Positions 24,217 to 35,700 of a stretch of DNA of 64,000 nt are shown piece after piece. Each line of letters opens with the position of its first letter. The first letter of the stretch is position 1. Made by a program: the position numbers and the translations under genes. The notes beneath the pieces are model-generated. The model made no database searches. It worked only from the letters and a program-made list of their open reading frames with translations, and was not told the origin of the DNA. Source of the stretch: Torulaspora globosa (lineage: Eukaryota > Ascomycota > Saccharomycetes > Saccharomycetales > Saccharomycetaceae); contig NC_050729.1 of NCBI RefSeq assembly GCF_014133895.1, positions 806,001-870,000 of the forward strand, in the 5' to 3' direction.

Positions 24217-27213
24217 ATGGGGGATCTGGGCCCGAGTGGTGGTCATCGAGGGTATATGAGACCAACAAAGCCTAGGAAGAAGTCAAGGAGCGCCGGACCA
24301 GGGCCTGTAGACCGCATCAGCGATGAAGACCGTTCGGGGACGAGACGACAAAGAGATGACGGTAGCAAGCTTAGATCTCCGTCGAATGGTGGCCCAAGCA
24401 GATACACGGACCGTCGATACCGTAGTGCTCGTGAATTGAATGCTGGCGACTTGTTGGCGAATTCTACAGGGCCGGATCGAGAACAGCTATGTGGCAAGGG
24501 TGAAGAGCTGGGGAGGATTCCCGGGCGTTCTGCGGCTGTGGGTTTGCTGGAAAGCACCGAGGGAGCTTACGCTGCGGTCGTCAAGTACTCGATCAGTGGT
24601 ACGCTGAGTACTCTGGATGTCTGTGGCGATACCAATTACGAGTCGCAGTGTGTGTTGGATTTCTTCACCGACTCCACTGGCCCACGAGTGCAGTTTACCT
24701 TGGATAGGATGGAAAACAAAGACACGCAGATCGATATCTGCAGAGACTGTGCGGGAATCTTGGTCGACGAAAGCTATACATGCCTGGGGTTTATCCTTCT
24801 AGAGGCGAGGGGTCTGCAGTTGCGTGCAAGATACAAGGTTGGCGCTGGGAAGAGTGGGGATGTGCTGCCTACAACGGCGTTGCAGTTTGTTAGCAACGAC
24901 ACAAACAAGATTAAAAGGGTGCAGGAAAACTTGAAAGGTTCCTCCAAAGGTCAGGTTTGTATTCTTCCTACCAAGGAAGATTTAGAAAAAGAGCTACGAG
25001 CGCTGGGCTCGATTGAGCAGGAATCAATTCAAGAGTCTCCGACAGACACTGCTAACGAAGCCAGATCCAAGTTTCCACATAAGGAGAGGTTCCCGTCGAT
25101 CGAGCGTTGGAGGGCCCGCTCACATTCGCGTTCGTCCTCTGGCTCAGTCTGCAGGGTCGTTGTTCCTTCATCGCCTGAGCGCGTACACATGCCGGGCGTC
25201 TCTCCGAACGCATTTTACAGCCGAAAGGGCAGTCTCCAAAAGCATGCATTCTCTAATCTGGATATTATCAGACAGACTAGAAGCAAAGCACCGAATCTAG
25301 CTCAAAGCAAACTATGGAATTTGGATGACGAAGGCGAGCGCGAGATTCCCGAGAGATTTGAACCACAGCTATGCTACAAGTTTGATGATGGGGCTTCCTA
25401 CACAATCACCAATCAAGATTTCAAATGCCTCTACAACCATGATTGGATTAACGATACGATCTTGGATTTTTTCACTAAGTATTACGTGGAGAAGGCTGTC
25501 AGAAATTCGGTTGTCACCCCTGAAGAAGTGTACATAATGTCGTCTTTTTTCTACACGAAGCTGATAAGTGACCCCACCGACTATTACGGGAATATTAAAA
25601 AATGGGTTAACAACAGCAATCTTTTCCAGAAGAAGTACGTGGTGGTCCCGATCAATATAAATTTCCATTGGTTTGGTTGCATTATTACAAACCTGGACTC
25701 ATTGAAGAGTTTTTTTGAGAGGCTGAACGATAGTGAAAAAGCAAAACTGAGTTCCAAAATAGCCTACACGGGCACGGTCACTAAATCACCAAGACCTTCG
25801 CCGGATGCTCGTGCAGCCGACATTAGCCACTTTTCAAGCCGAAATAACACACCTTCAGCAACTGAAGAAGACGATGAAGAAGTTTCTGTTAGTGCTCCCA
25901 TTGTCAAGATTCTGACTTTCGACTCTCTCAGACAGACGCATTCCCGAGAAATAGACCCGTTGAAGGACTTTCTGATAGCATATGCCAAGGATAAATACTC
26001 AATCGATTTGGATAAAAGCCTTATCAAGATGAGGACCTGTGCAGTCCCTCAGCAACCCAATATGAGTGATTGCGGCGTGCATGTTATTTTGAATACTATG
26101 AAATTCTTTGAAAACCCTCAAGGAACCATCGAGATTTGGAGGTCAGCCAAGTCAAGAAGCAAGGCCAACACTAAGACAATAAACGAATACTTCGAGAGAA
26201 ACAAGAGAAGCTCTGCGAGACGAGACCTGCGAGGTATTCTGTGGCACTTACAAAAAGAGCAAATCAAGTTAATGGAAGAAAACAGAGAAGCCAGAGAAGA
26301 TAACTCTGATATTCATAAGGAGGAAGAGGAAGGCGACCTTGAAATAATAGAAGAGCTTTCAAAGCATGCGGAGGCACAATCGCATCAAAATAGTCAGTCA
26401 GCGGATAGACCAAATGAGTACAACTTACATCAACTAATGCAAACAGAGTCGCCTTGCGCAACCAAGGCATCTATCGAATGTTTCTCTGGTACTACAGATT
26501 CCCAGCATTCACCTGAAACAGGCAATAGAGTACAGGCAAATGAAATGCCAAGTGCATCGCACGTTCGCAATCAAATTGAAGGTGACTCTGTAAAAGGTAG
26601 ACAGTCTCTGAGCCAATCTTTATCTCAAAGGAAATATCTCGAAAGCTCACCTATGAGATCATCGAACGAAGATACTTTGCCTGAGACTACCTCACCTTAT
26701 TTTACGACTTCTGGCTGGAGAAGCGGGCAAGCTGCCAGGGATAACGAAAATAATAAGCGTCTAGTATCATCACGATCGTTGGAAAGATTAGATAACCACG
26801 AAGCTAAAAGACGGAGTTTTCCTTCTCCAGGACCCCTGGAGAAGCCTGACCTAGATGAAGAGAGTTCTTCTTCTCTCGCCATTGGGACAGGAACAAGGGA
26901 CTCTCAATCTTCAGAATCCTCATTGGGGAATGGCGATATGGTCAGCCTATCCGATAATACGCATGATGATGACGTGAACTTGATAGGACGGGATACTTTG
27001 ACTCAAGTCCAAAGAAATCTGGCCTCGGAATTGAACGGCAGGGTGTCAGATGAGGGTATTCCGGTCAGTAGATCTCTTTCGGATGCGCCACTCCTGGCGA
27101 GAAATAGCGTCATAACTCATCCACTTAAAGAACGGTGGCCTAACGGATCGGACAGCGACCTCGTCGACGAATTGTCCACACGCCATCAGATCGAAATGAT
27201 TACTTCTGACTAG
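24217..27213 (+). CDS. ULP2: SUMO-specific cysteine protease Ulp2
   Basis: A 998-aa protein (S. cerevisiae Ulp2: 1034 aa), a nuclear C48-family protease that trims poly-SUMO chains. The catalytic core is at about residues 400-680. It shows FKCLYNHDWINDTILDFF-type sequence at its start, His484 in FHWFGCIIT, Asp569 in LTFDSLRQ, and Gln/Cys619 in QQPNMSDCGVHV. Long Ser-rich, poorly conserved N- and C-terminal regions flank it, as expected for regulatory and chromatin-targeting parts. The codon before the ATG at 24217 is TTG and is not used. It sits next to SSM4, convergent, as in S. cerevisiae. Confidence 0.95.
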   Translation: MGDLGPSGGHRGYMRPTKPRKKSRSAGPGPVDRISDEDRSGTRRQRDDGSKLRSPSNGGPSRYTDRRYRSARELNAGDLLANSTGPDREQLCGKGEELGRIPGRSAAVGLLESTEGAYAAVVKYSISGTLSTLDVCGDTNYESQCVLDFFTDSTGPRVQFTLDRMENKDTQIDICRDCAGILVDESYTCLGFILLEARGLQLRARYKVGAGKSGDVLPTTALQFVSNDTNKIKRVQENLKGSSKGQVCILPTKEDLEKELRALGSIEQESIQESPTDTANEARSKFPHKERFPSIERWRARSHSRSSSGSVCRVVVPSSPERVHMPGVSPNAFYSRKGSLQKHAFSNLDIIRQTRSKAPNLAQSKLWNLDDEGEREIPERFEPQLCYKFDDGASYTITNQDFKCLYNHDWINDTILDFFTKYYVEKAVRNSVVTPEEVYIMSSFFYTKLISDPTDYYGNIKKWVNNSNLFQKKYVVVPININFHWFGCIITNLDSLKSFFERLNDSEKAKLSSKIAYTGTVTKSPRPSPDARAADISHFSSRNNTPSATEEDDEEVSVSAPIVKILTFDSLRQTHSREIDPLKDFLIAYAKDKYSIDLDKSLIKMRTCAVPQQPNMSDCGVHVILNTMKFFENPQGTIEIWRSAKSRSKANTKTINEYFERNKRSSARRDLRGILWHLQKEQIKLMEENREAREDNSDIHKEEEEGDLEIIEELSKHAEAQSHQNSQSADRPNEYNLHQLMQTESPCATKASIECFSGTTDSQHSPETGNRVQANEMPSASHVRNQIEGDSVKGRQSLSQSLSQRKYLESSPMRSSNEDTLPETTSPYFTTSGWRSGQAARDNENNKRLVSSRSLERLDNHEAKRRSFPSPGPLEKPDLDEESSSSLAIGTGTRDSQSSESSLGNGDMVSLSDNTHDDDVNLIGRDTLTQVQRNLASELNGRVSDEGIPVSRSLSDAPLLARNSVITHPLKERWPNGSDSDLVDELSTRHQIEMITSD

Positions 27214-27404
27214 CGGTGGCATAAACTCGGAGAATTTTTCCCGAAGCGCTAGTTTATATTTGCATTATGGGTTTGAACCCGTCATTAAGCATATAATTTA
27301 ATGAACATTAGCCTCAGTAGCTTAAACAAGCTAATTGTGATGATGAAATGAAGGATATATATATCATAAATATATATATTATGCAATAATTATGTATTGG
27401 AATC

Positions 27405-30400
27405 TCAGTCATCACTTCCAGAAAAGTTTTGTAAGGATCTACCTTTGGCGTAAACCTCATCCTTAACATTTTGCATGGCAACACCAAACCACTTCTTGGC
27501 TGCAGACACTCCTTGCCAAACAATATAACTGCTCATGATAACGTAGAGAGATAAGAAACACATATGTTGGGGTATAGTCCATTGAATATCATTTGATTGC
27601 GGCAGAAGCCTATAGCGCCATAAAAATCTCATTGGGGCGCCAAATGATGTGTAGTGATCCGAATGCAACAGATATTCCAAGGAAGAGAAGAAGACCCACG
27701 ATAAGACGAGCGGCATGGTCGTGTAAAGAATGAATGAAAGTTGACCTAACAAATCTTCAGATATGATCTTGAACCATGTGAGAAATGGACGATGTCTATT
27801 ACTTGCAGCTTTTCTACCAATGTATAAGGTCGTCAAATTCTCCAGGAATAGAATTGCTAATTCTTCAAATCTTCCATTCAATATGCGAGCTGGTGAAAAT
27901 ATCACCTCAAACTCTCTGAAATGCTTCCTTGAAACATAGCCTAGGCCAAATGTCCTTAGTGAACGCAGATTAAAGGAGAGCGTAACGTGGCGAATGGACA
28001 TAACTGCAAGCATACAGACCACATAAACGACGAATTTTGTTTCCCCATGATTTAAAAAGTGTTCAATGGTAGCACGCATGTCTCGCGCCCGGGGAGCTGG
28101 GGCTCGCTCCAAAAGATTGTTATCATTATGCTCCGGCTCATCCAGGCCCTCGTTGACCACAGGAATAATATGGTCAGCTAGATTAATTCTCGACATTTTA
28201 TAGGCATGATATTTCTCAAGCAATACCGATAATATGACTGCACCGGCGCAAACAAAAAATATGTCAAGCTGTTGAAATTTGGTTTTGATGAAATGCTTGG
28301 AGGCTTCGTATCCAAAATGAGTATTGGGCAACAATCCAGCAATGGGAACCAGGATAACCGCAAGGATAGCTGTGACAACATATTGGCAAAGAAGGGTTGT
28401 CAACAAAACTAGTAGTGATGCGAAAAGCCAAACGAAAACTAGCAACAAGAGGTATCTCGTGCGGAAATTTGGTGGAGTGTAAACTATCGAATATGAGTCA
28501 AACTCGGTGTTCTGCTCATCAAGGTACCCAAAATCGCCGGCATTGCGTTTATTACGCGCCTTAATAACCTCCAAATCTAATGGTCTTAGAAGTTTATCAT
28601 CTTTAGTAACTGGAACGAATAAGGTCTGGACGTAGTTTCTGGAAACTATATCAGACGAGGGAACACGCATTAAAATACCATTTGGGATAAAATATGCGTG
28701 AACATTACGATCTTCCTTGAATAACTGCTTCACTTGATCCAAAGTCTTGGGGCAAGTGAACAGTTGCGGGTTGGATAGTTCAGCCTTGTGTTTAGCGAAG
28801 TACCTGTAAAAGAAATTCCGATAATGAACATGACCTCTTTCGATTGGAATATCGTGGCCAAGAATAAATGACGATAAGCGCAGTTTCCTTGCAGAGACGT
28901 CGAACGCGCGCTCCCAATATTTTCTGATGTATAGCTTGACGCTCGGTTTTGACTCAACGATTTGTTTAGTGATGTAAAAGGGTATCACATATATCATTGG
29001 GGCCCAGAAACTGATGAAGTTGTTAGTTGTCAGTAATTTCGAATTCAATAGTACGGGGAACAGGAACCTGGTGTGAAAGCCGAATCCTACGATAATGAAA
29101 ACAGCATAAATAAACATCGAAAGGCATAATCTTGATATTTGAATGCTCATAGGATGAATCAGACTGTCATGCAATATTTTTATATTCGGATCATCAGGAG
29201 ACCTAATAAAGAAGAGGACGCCTGGTCTGATAATGTGCTGTCTTATCATACCAATATATTTGGCGAACCAGTACATGTACAGAGTCCCGATTGTCCAATA
29301 AATGAAAAAGATTAGCGGTGGCCAAGCAGTGCATATTTGAGGAGCCCATAATTGTTTTCCTGGGTTAAGCAAGGGAGCAAAGATTGAAAAGTCCAGCATT
29401 AAGCCAGCCAAAACCGGAAAACCAGCAAGTTCGATGAAGAATAATGTAAAAACTTTAAAAGTGCATTTGATAGCAAACAAAATCTGGAAAAGGAATCTTC
29501 TGGTACGGTTTTTCATACCTCTTTCACGTCCATAGCCTTTACAAATTACCTCGGAGGCAATACTTATAAGGGTTATAGTGGCAATGTAGGATACTAACGC
29601 TGGAAGACTTCTTACAAGCATCGACGATCTTAGGCTGTTATTAGTGTATCCATCATAATAGTAAATCCAGGTGTCAACAATGTTGCTCGAAATCCCCGAA
29701 GCAATCTGCTCAAAATATGGAATGTTCCTTAAAGCGAAATGGTAAGGTCTTTGTAATTGAAATAGATAATACAGCTGAGCTAAGCCATGCCCAAAAATCC
29801 TGCCGAAAAATATTAGGATCTTCAACAGACCAAACCCTACGACGGTTGGTAACAAGTAAGCAACAGCCAAATAGGCTGCTATTACCACCTCGGCTACAAT
29901 ATAGTAAGCCAAAACGTTTGTAAGTTTCAATTTCAAATTTATAACAATCGGTGGTGGTACTGGCTGATTCATTTCATCTTCAACTTCTTCATTCATCAAA
30001 CGATCTTCACCAATGTCTTCATCATTTGGATTTACAATGTTAATTGGTTGTCCATTTGCCAATTCGTTCTGTTGATCAATCAAGTTGTCAAATTCATTTT
30101 GAGCTTGGCGGTTTCTAAACGCATCAAAAGGCCTCTGGAAAGGAATATCAGTATCGTTTATATCCATAGCATTGTTCACTAGCTCATCCTCTGGTTCTTC
30201 ATCATCTACTTCGCCCCCGTTAGAGTCTGAATCGGATATTAAGTTGTCCTGTAAGTTTGTCGCAGACGCGTTGGTAGTCTCTTCCTCGTCATTGTCGCTC
30301 CCCGTTTCTTGAGCGATTTCATTATTCTCGTTGTCTTCCTCATCCTCAGATTGTGCAGCTTCTTGATTGTCAGGCTGTTGTGTCACTTCATCTCTGGCCT

Positions 30401-31157
30401 TCATCAACCGTGCGACATGTTCGATCGTTTGCTCATCCATCATCGGAAATCTCTCCTTTAACTGTATCTTTATCAACTCTTCCTTCGTGAACTGTGGACC
30501 AATCTTGTGTAGTATCATCTTACCCATTACGCTTTCCCTCACAATCATGTCGTATTGAAAGTATAGGCTAATGTGAAGAATGACCACCATTAAGATCTGC
30601 AATATTGAGAACCTATAGTTCAAAGTGTACTGCAATAATAAGCTTGTATTGTCCGAAACATCGTCTCTATAACCATAGGCAATGCTCTTGTGGAAATCAC
30701 CCTTGTAGGGTAGTTCGCCATCCAAAATTATCGTATAAAGCTTTCCGAAGAAGTTCCAGGTCAAGGGAATACCAAACAGGAACAAAACGGCTGCCAGATT
30801 CAAAGTTAATCCATCCTTGATGAAATGGAAGCACGAAATCATGCTTCTTCTCAACAGCAGGGACATTGGTATCCGATCTGGCATATTTTCCGCGTAGGTG
30901 GTACTGAAGTTTATAGGGTAGTGACAAATATCACACGTTGCCGTCGTACCTGGTTTGCTAATGTCTATATTTTTCGAAGAGATCCATTCCATCAAACATG
31001 ATTCATGAATGTATTTGATCGAACCTTTGCATTTACACGGATGGAAAAGAGGATTCTCTTCACTTGCTTCACCTCGACAGATTCGACAAGTGGCTCCCAT
31101 ATGTATATCTGCGTCATATCCACTTTTTAACGTCCCCCGATCCACATCGACGTCCAT
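27405..31157 (-). CDS. SSM4: ER/inner nuclear membrane E3 ubiquitin ligase Doa10
   Basis: A 1250-aa polytopic ligase (S. cerevisiae Ssm4/Doa10: 1319 aa) for ER-associated degradation. The N-terminal RING-CH finger is complete: C24, C27, C41, C43, H51, C54, C75, C78 (C4HC3). An acidic stretch at about residues 250-400 follows. More than ten hydrophobic segments fill the rest, including the conserved TD region around residues 575-750. The C-terminal tail near NVKDEVYAKGRSLQNF matches the family's conserved terminal element. The frame continues upstream through TTG; the ATG at 31157 gives MDVDVDRGTL, matching the S. cerevisiae MDVD start. It is preceded by a tRNA-Lys gene on the same strand. Confidence 0.96.
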   Translation of the reverse strand: MDVDVDRGTLKSGYDADIHMGATCRICRGEASEENPLFHPCKCKGSIKYIHESCLMEWISSKNIDISKPGTTATCDICHYPINFSTTYAENMPDRIPMSLLLRRSMISCFHFIKDGLTLNLAAVLFLFGIPLTWNFFGKLYTIILDGELPYKGDFHKSIAYGYRDDVSDNTSLLLQYTLNYRFSILQILMVVILHISLYFQYDMIVRESVMGKMILHKIGPQFTKEELIKIQLKERFPMMDEQTIEHVARLMKARDEVTQQPDNQEAAQSEDEEDNENNEIAQETGSDNDEEETTNASATNLQDNLISDSDSNGGEVDDEEPEDELVNNAMDINDTDIPFQRPFDAFRNRQAQNEFDNLIDQQNELANGQPINIVNPNDEDIGEDRLMNEEVEDEMNQPVPPPIVINLKLKLTNVLAYYIVAEVVIAAYLAVAYLLPTVVGFGLLKILIFFGRIFGHGLAQLYYLFQLQRPYHFALRNIPYFEQIASGISSNIVDTWIYYYDGYTNNSLRSSMLVRSLPALVSYIATITLISIASEVICKGYGRERGMKNRTRRFLFQILFAIKCTFKVFTLFFIELAGFPVLAGLMLDFSIFAPLLNPGKQLWAPQICTAWPPLIFFIYWTIGTLYMYWFAKYIGMIRQHIIRPGVLFFIRSPDDPNIKILHDSLIHPMSIQISRLCLSMFIYAVFIIVGFGFHTRFLFPVLLNSKLLTTNNFISFWAPMIYVIPFYITKQIVESKPSVKLYIRKYWERAFDVSARKLRLSSFILGHDIPIERGHVHYRNFFYRYFAKHKAELSNPQLFTCPKTLDQVKQLFKEDRNVHAYFIPNGILMRVPSSDIVSRNYVQTLFVPVTKDDKLLRPLDLEVIKARNKRNAGDFGYLDEQNTEFDSYSIVYTPPNFRTRYLLLLVFVWLFASLLVLLTTLLCQYVVTAILAVILVPIAGLLPNTHFGYEASKHFIKTKFQQLDIFFVCAGAVILSVLLEKYHAYKMSRINLADHIIPVVNEGLDEPEHNDNNLLERAPAPRARDMRATIEHFLNHGETKFVVYVVCMLAVMSIRHVTLSFNLRSLRTFGLGYVSRKHFREFEVIFSPARILNGRFEELAILFLENLTTLYIGRKAASNRHRPFLTWFKIISEDLLGQLSFILYTTMPLVLSWVFFSSLEYLLHSDHYTSFGAPMRFLWRYRLLPQSNDIQWTIPQHMCFLSLYVIMSSYIVWQGVSAAKKWFGVAMQNVKDEVYAKGRSLQNFSGSDD

Positions 31158-31399
31158 TTTGATTCGTATCAACCGAAAGATGAGCAGCTAAAAATTTTCA
31201 AAAGAACCTCACTCAATCTAAAGCGTCTTTCTCAGTCGTCGGAAATCTTAGTTCACACTTGGAAGGTCGTTAGAGTTATAATACTCGTTCTCTGATGAAC
31301 CGCCACCCATCGCATATCCCTACGGTTACGATTTGAACACAAAGACATCTTAAACGATAGAAAAAAGGTTTTGCAAAAAAAAAAAAAGCTTAAAAATTA

Positions 31400-31472
31400 A
31401 GCCCTGTAGGGGGCTCGAACCCCTAACCTTGTGATTAAGAGTCACACGCGCTACCGATTGCGCCAACAAGGC
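31400..31472 (-). tRNA. tRNA-Lys (anticodon CUU)
   Basis: A 73-base, intronless gene from GCCTTGTTGG at 31472 to the discriminator base T at 31400. The cloverleaf closes fully: the acceptor stem pairs GCCTTGT with ACAGGGC allowing a G-U pair, the anticodon CTT is at 31439-31437 in loop CTCTTAA, and the T loop is TTCGAGC. Internal promoter A box (GGCGCAATCGGTAGC region) and B box (GGTTCGAGCCC) are present. CCA is not encoded. A run of five T follows four bases after the gene, and a longer T13 run lies further on (31387-31375), suitable RNA polymerase III terminators. The anticodon-stem pair differs from the S. cerevisiae gene by a compensatory change. Confidence 0.96.
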
Positions 31473-31747
31473 TCTTGAATTTGATGTTCAGATTATTTTA
31501 AATCTTCTACAATAGCGTGCTTTTAACTCTTCACAACCACTCCGAAGTGGATTAAGAGGTACGCTTGCTTCAGCACTGCGATTTAGGTCTGGAGTGTATT
31601 TCTTTGATACTGTATTTATCGCAAGTGTTTTTTGTGCTCACAGAGTGTTTGGATATACTGATTAAAGAACGGTGCGGCTGGACTGTTCATGGTTCTTGTG
31701 AGATACACTCCGTAACAAAGATCGTTTGAAGCTTGACATTCCAAACT

Positions 31748-32110
31748 ATGTTGAGGAGACCACCAACCACATTGCAATTATCGCAGGACGATGTTGCTGA
31801 ACTGATAGCTGAATTGGAAGAGGAAAAACTGCAGCTACGAATTCAATCACAACGAAAGAACCTGACACGATCGTCTGCTAGATCGGAGCCCCATACTGCT
31901 GAAGACAGGAAGCTGACTGAGCCCGCTAGCATAGATTCTTCGTTTCAGATAAGCCCCTTGGATGGCAAGAGGCTTCAGCTGGACCCGACCGATGGAGCGC
32001 CCTCTGCTTCTGTGAACTGGGCAAATCGCCAGAATGCAAGTATGACTCCGGGGGCAAATGGTTCGAATGTTGAGGGGAACCCATTTTTCAATGGTCAAAA
32101 TAGAACATAG
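31748..32110 (+). CDS. CDC26: Anaphase-promoting complex subunit Cdc26
   Basis: A 120-aa protein (S. cerevisiae Cdc26: 124 aa). The N-terminus MLRRPPTTLQLSQDDVAELI is the diagnostic segment: the extreme N-terminus inserts into the TPR groove of Cdc16 and stabilises it. A charged helix (ELEEEKLQL) follows and the rest is low complexity, ending NPFFNGQNRT like the S. cerevisiae NPF end. Five upstream codons begin with a non-ATG; the ATG at 31748 gives the canonical start. It is convergent with EMC5 (44 bases between stops). Confidence 0.9.
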   Translation: MLRRPPTTLQLSQDDVAELIAELEEEKLQLRIQSQRKNLTRSSARSEPHTAEDRKLTEPASIDSSFQISPLDGKRLQLDPTDGAPSASVNWANRQNASMTPGANGSNVEGNPFFNGQNRT

Positions 32111-32154
32111 TAGATAAGCCTAGTAAAAGGGTATATTAGCGACATTATACAGTT

Positions 32155-32565
32155 TTAGATGTCTTTCTTCGCTTCCCATTCTTTAACTTGCGATCTCTTC
32201 GCTATGATATCGACGAAATTTGGTGTAAAGTTGACAGCGCCGGCGGGATCGCTGCCAATCAGGTTATCGACGTTCGTAGCTTTGCTCATTTCAATGTCTA
32301 ACAGATATTGACCCTGCGTGAGCAATTTCTTGGGACCAAGTAACGGAAGATAGCTGAGCTTCTCGAATGAAAGGAATGAGCTCAATACAAAGATGACGAG
32401 ACCAGCTATTGTTTCATAAAGTATGTCCTTTGGAATCCGAATAGAAGATTCCGATGCGCCATTCTTGGAAAATTTCACAATTTGGTGGAACTCATAGCTG
32501 GAGAAACCTGAATGCCCAATAAGTACGATTGACACTATAAGTAAAAGCTTCGATATAAGACCCAT
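32155..32565 (-). CDS. EMC5: ER membrane protein complex subunit 5
   Basis: A 136-aa protein (S. cerevisiae Emc5/Kre27: 141 aa), part of the EMC insertase for tail-anchored and polytopic proteins. Two membrane segments: residues 5-20 (KLLLIVSIVLIGHSGFS) and about 52-70 (TIAGLVIFVLSSFLSF). Conserved blocks HSGFSSYEFHQ and KATNVDNLIGSDP followed by FTPNFVDI. The frame extends upstream through TTG; the ATG at 32565 matches the family start. Confidence 0.95.
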   Translation of the reverse strand: MGLISKLLLIVSIVLIGHSGFSSYEFHQIVKFSKNGASESSIRIPKDILYETIAGLVIFVLSSFLSFEKLSYLPLLGPKKLLTQGQYLLDIEMSKATNVDNLIGSDPAGAVNFTPNFVDIIAKRSQVKEWEAKKDI

Positions 32566-32722
32566 TTGCCTTTTTAGCCGTCTGATCTCATCCAATGCTC
32601 GATGGTGTTTATTACTAGCATTTCAAGGAACGCCGCGATAGAAAAATGCAAATGATACAATTATATATGGAAGAATGATTCGATAAGATTTATGCCACTG
32701 TTTTTAGCTAGCTTTCTGATTG

Positions 32723-35700
32723 TTATATTTCGGAATCCTCGATAGGATCATCTTGCAACATGTCAATATCTTCAGGTTCTTCAGGTATTGACTCACCGAC
32801 GTGTTGCACCTTGCTGTGGGGTTTCTTTTCTTGGTCGAAAATTGTATCGTCAATCACTTGGCCAAATAACACTGGCAATTTTGATTTGTTCAGTGCTATT
32901 CTATCCATTGTTTCTCTGTCCAATAGTCCGATCTTTATTAAACCCTTCAGCTTGATAGTAAATATTAGAAGCACTTTCTCACAGTCCTTAGAGACATGCT
33001 CATCGTCGATATCGTTAAGGTTGGCATCTTCCTCTGGAGACCTCTCCAGATGAACACCGAGTTGCTGAGCACATAGGCCCTCAAGATAAAGAAAAATGCT
33101 TAAAAGAGCAGAGTTGATCTCTAGAGATAAACGTCTCGGCACCAATTCCTCCATAGACTGCTGTAACGAACGCTGATTATCAGATAACCTGAGCTGGAAA
33201 ACCTTTATCGAGATAATGATGTCAATAAATGGATTAGCTAGTGCCAATTTAAGTAAAAAGTTACTGGAAACCTTATTGGCATTGTCATTGTGTATGGCAG
33301 TCAAAACTTTCTTGAATGCATCAAGAATCTTGTGGAGCAATTGGACCTCAAGTTGCGGTATCTGTTGTTCATTTTTATCCAGTGATCTATTGGTCAAAAT
33401 GTCGGCCCATTTCTGAATCTCCCAGGCTGCGGCGAGAGCCAGGATGTTGAAGCTAATCTGTTTCATAAGGTCGTAATCAATTTGAGCGGAGTGAAGTGGT
33501 ATTTGCAGTAGATATTTGCTGAGAAACTTGTCCAGTAAAGAATCAGGCATCTCAACTGGGTAATATTTTCCCAACAGAGTTAATTTGTTGATGAACATGG
33601 TGTTTAAAAGCTCGAAAAGCTCTAGAATATTGCCATCTTCATCATTCAGTTTCTCGTCCAAGAACTTCTCCAGCAAAATTTTGATATGTATTGCCTGATT
33701 TTGCAAACACTGGTCGAGCTCATTCAACTTCAACTCTTTGACATGCTGGACGGTATCTGAAAAAGCCTTATACTTAACATCGGTAAGCTCACAGCTCAGA
33801 TGCGTTTCTGAAAATGCCTTTATGAATTTATCAAGCGTTGTGCGGATATTCTTTTCATAACCCGTATGAATCCAATCCTCGAAGGAGAATAAATTAAAGA
33901 TACCCGTAAGCGACGAAAGCATATTGCCCGATTGAAGTGATAACTGGTTCACAAGCCGGTCTAATTGCGGAAGGACGGCCTCCGCAACATCAAACCTTGG
34001 CTGTGCTTTGATATTAGCACCTCCATAGCACAAGCCGTAAAGAACAGTGATGTACAGCTCAGAGCTCTTCACGTCGTTAGGCAGTAATAATTCGCTTGCA
34101 TCTTCGTTCTCGGCTTCCTCCTCCTCTGAAGGATTTTCACCGTTCAAGGCTGGATGCTGCAGTTCTCCATCATAAATCAGTATTGCGCATATTTCCTTTA
34201 TCAAAGAGCCGAAAGAAGGATACAGGAATTCGGCCGCTTGGAAGAGAGTAGTCGACTTTTTTCCTATCTCTGGCTTGTCCTGAAGGTGGTAATCAAAAGA
34301 TTCTTTCAAAAGCCTCATGAATATACCTATTTTGACTAAGGATGGCGTAGAGATTTCGAAAAGAGTATTGGGTAGAGCATGGTTATTCAAGAAGTCTTTG
34401 ATTTTCTCAGCAGTAACTTGAGCGAAGAATTTGGCAACAGCCATGAGGAACCTGGTGCTTTTACCACGGGAAGAGACTTTGACCTCTTTCTCATCAAAAA
34501 TTAAGCTAGAAATTGACAAAATCTCGTGGTTCTCCAAATATCCTAAAGCGGCTACTTCAATCAGAACATTTACCGCATTCATCTTGACATCTAGAACTTC
34601 GTCTTTCAGAGCCATCTCCAGTATCCTCTCTTTAAACCTTTCAAAAAACTGACGGACGGCGGAATTGTCGATCACTTTACTGTGTTGTTTACTGATTAGA
34701 TCAGGTAAGATCTTGAGGACTTGAGATCTTACTTCAGCTGAGGAGTCGCTCAAGAGCCAGCCATAGTACTTTAGAAATGTAACCTTCATGAAATACTCAG
34801 GGTAGTTCTGGATCCAGACAGATAAATGCTTCATCGAGAGAGACCTGATATGGTCATCGACATCCTTGAACCTATGGACGAACGACAGCTTGATTATCTG
34901 ATCGATGATGTCGCGCACAACCATTTTGTTACTTTGAACTTCCTCGATGGTCGACTCTAGCTTCTCCAATGTCTTCTTGTTAGGTCGCTTCTTTTGCTGC
35001 TCCATCCTTAGTTGCTTCGATAGCTTGGATAAGTACTTCCTCTCCAAATCCACAATGTGTTCTGTCAAGTAATCTTGAAACAGATACAGCACTTGAGTCG
35101 CTATGTATCTCAAGCACCGTATCCTACAGACGGAGAGTGTCGAAAGCCAAGTGAGTAAGTCGAGGACAAACGGACCTGTGGTTATCTGACTATCGTCCTC
35201 AGTGTACTCGGTACATATCAGTTGAACTTCGTCCGCCAGATCCATCAATCTCGACATCAATTCCACGAAATTGCTGTAAAGATGAGGATACTTCGATTTT
35301 CTTTTAGAGTTTTTGCTGATGAGCAGGTGGAATTCATGAATCTTCTGTTTCTGAAAGACTAGCTGTACTTCTTCAATGGTTTCGTTTGACGATTCATTGC
35401 TCCGAACATCGTGCGTTTCAACATGAGCCACTGCCCCGCAACAGCACAAAAGCAGATTGATAAAATCTTTCAAAAACTCCTCTCTATCACCCTTGTAGGT
35501 TTCTAACCAGTTTCTAGCCAACTCTTCAATTGAGACATCTTCAGAAGTTGCCAAAATCTCGAACATTTCCGTAGGTTGGAAGTCCTTAACTGCCTCGAGA
35601 AACTGTTCCTGATCTTCTTTGGCGCTTGCTGATACCGCTGACCTGCGTTTCCTCGACGGAGCTCTTGACCCATGGCCAGTATTCGATTTCCCTCGTTTGC

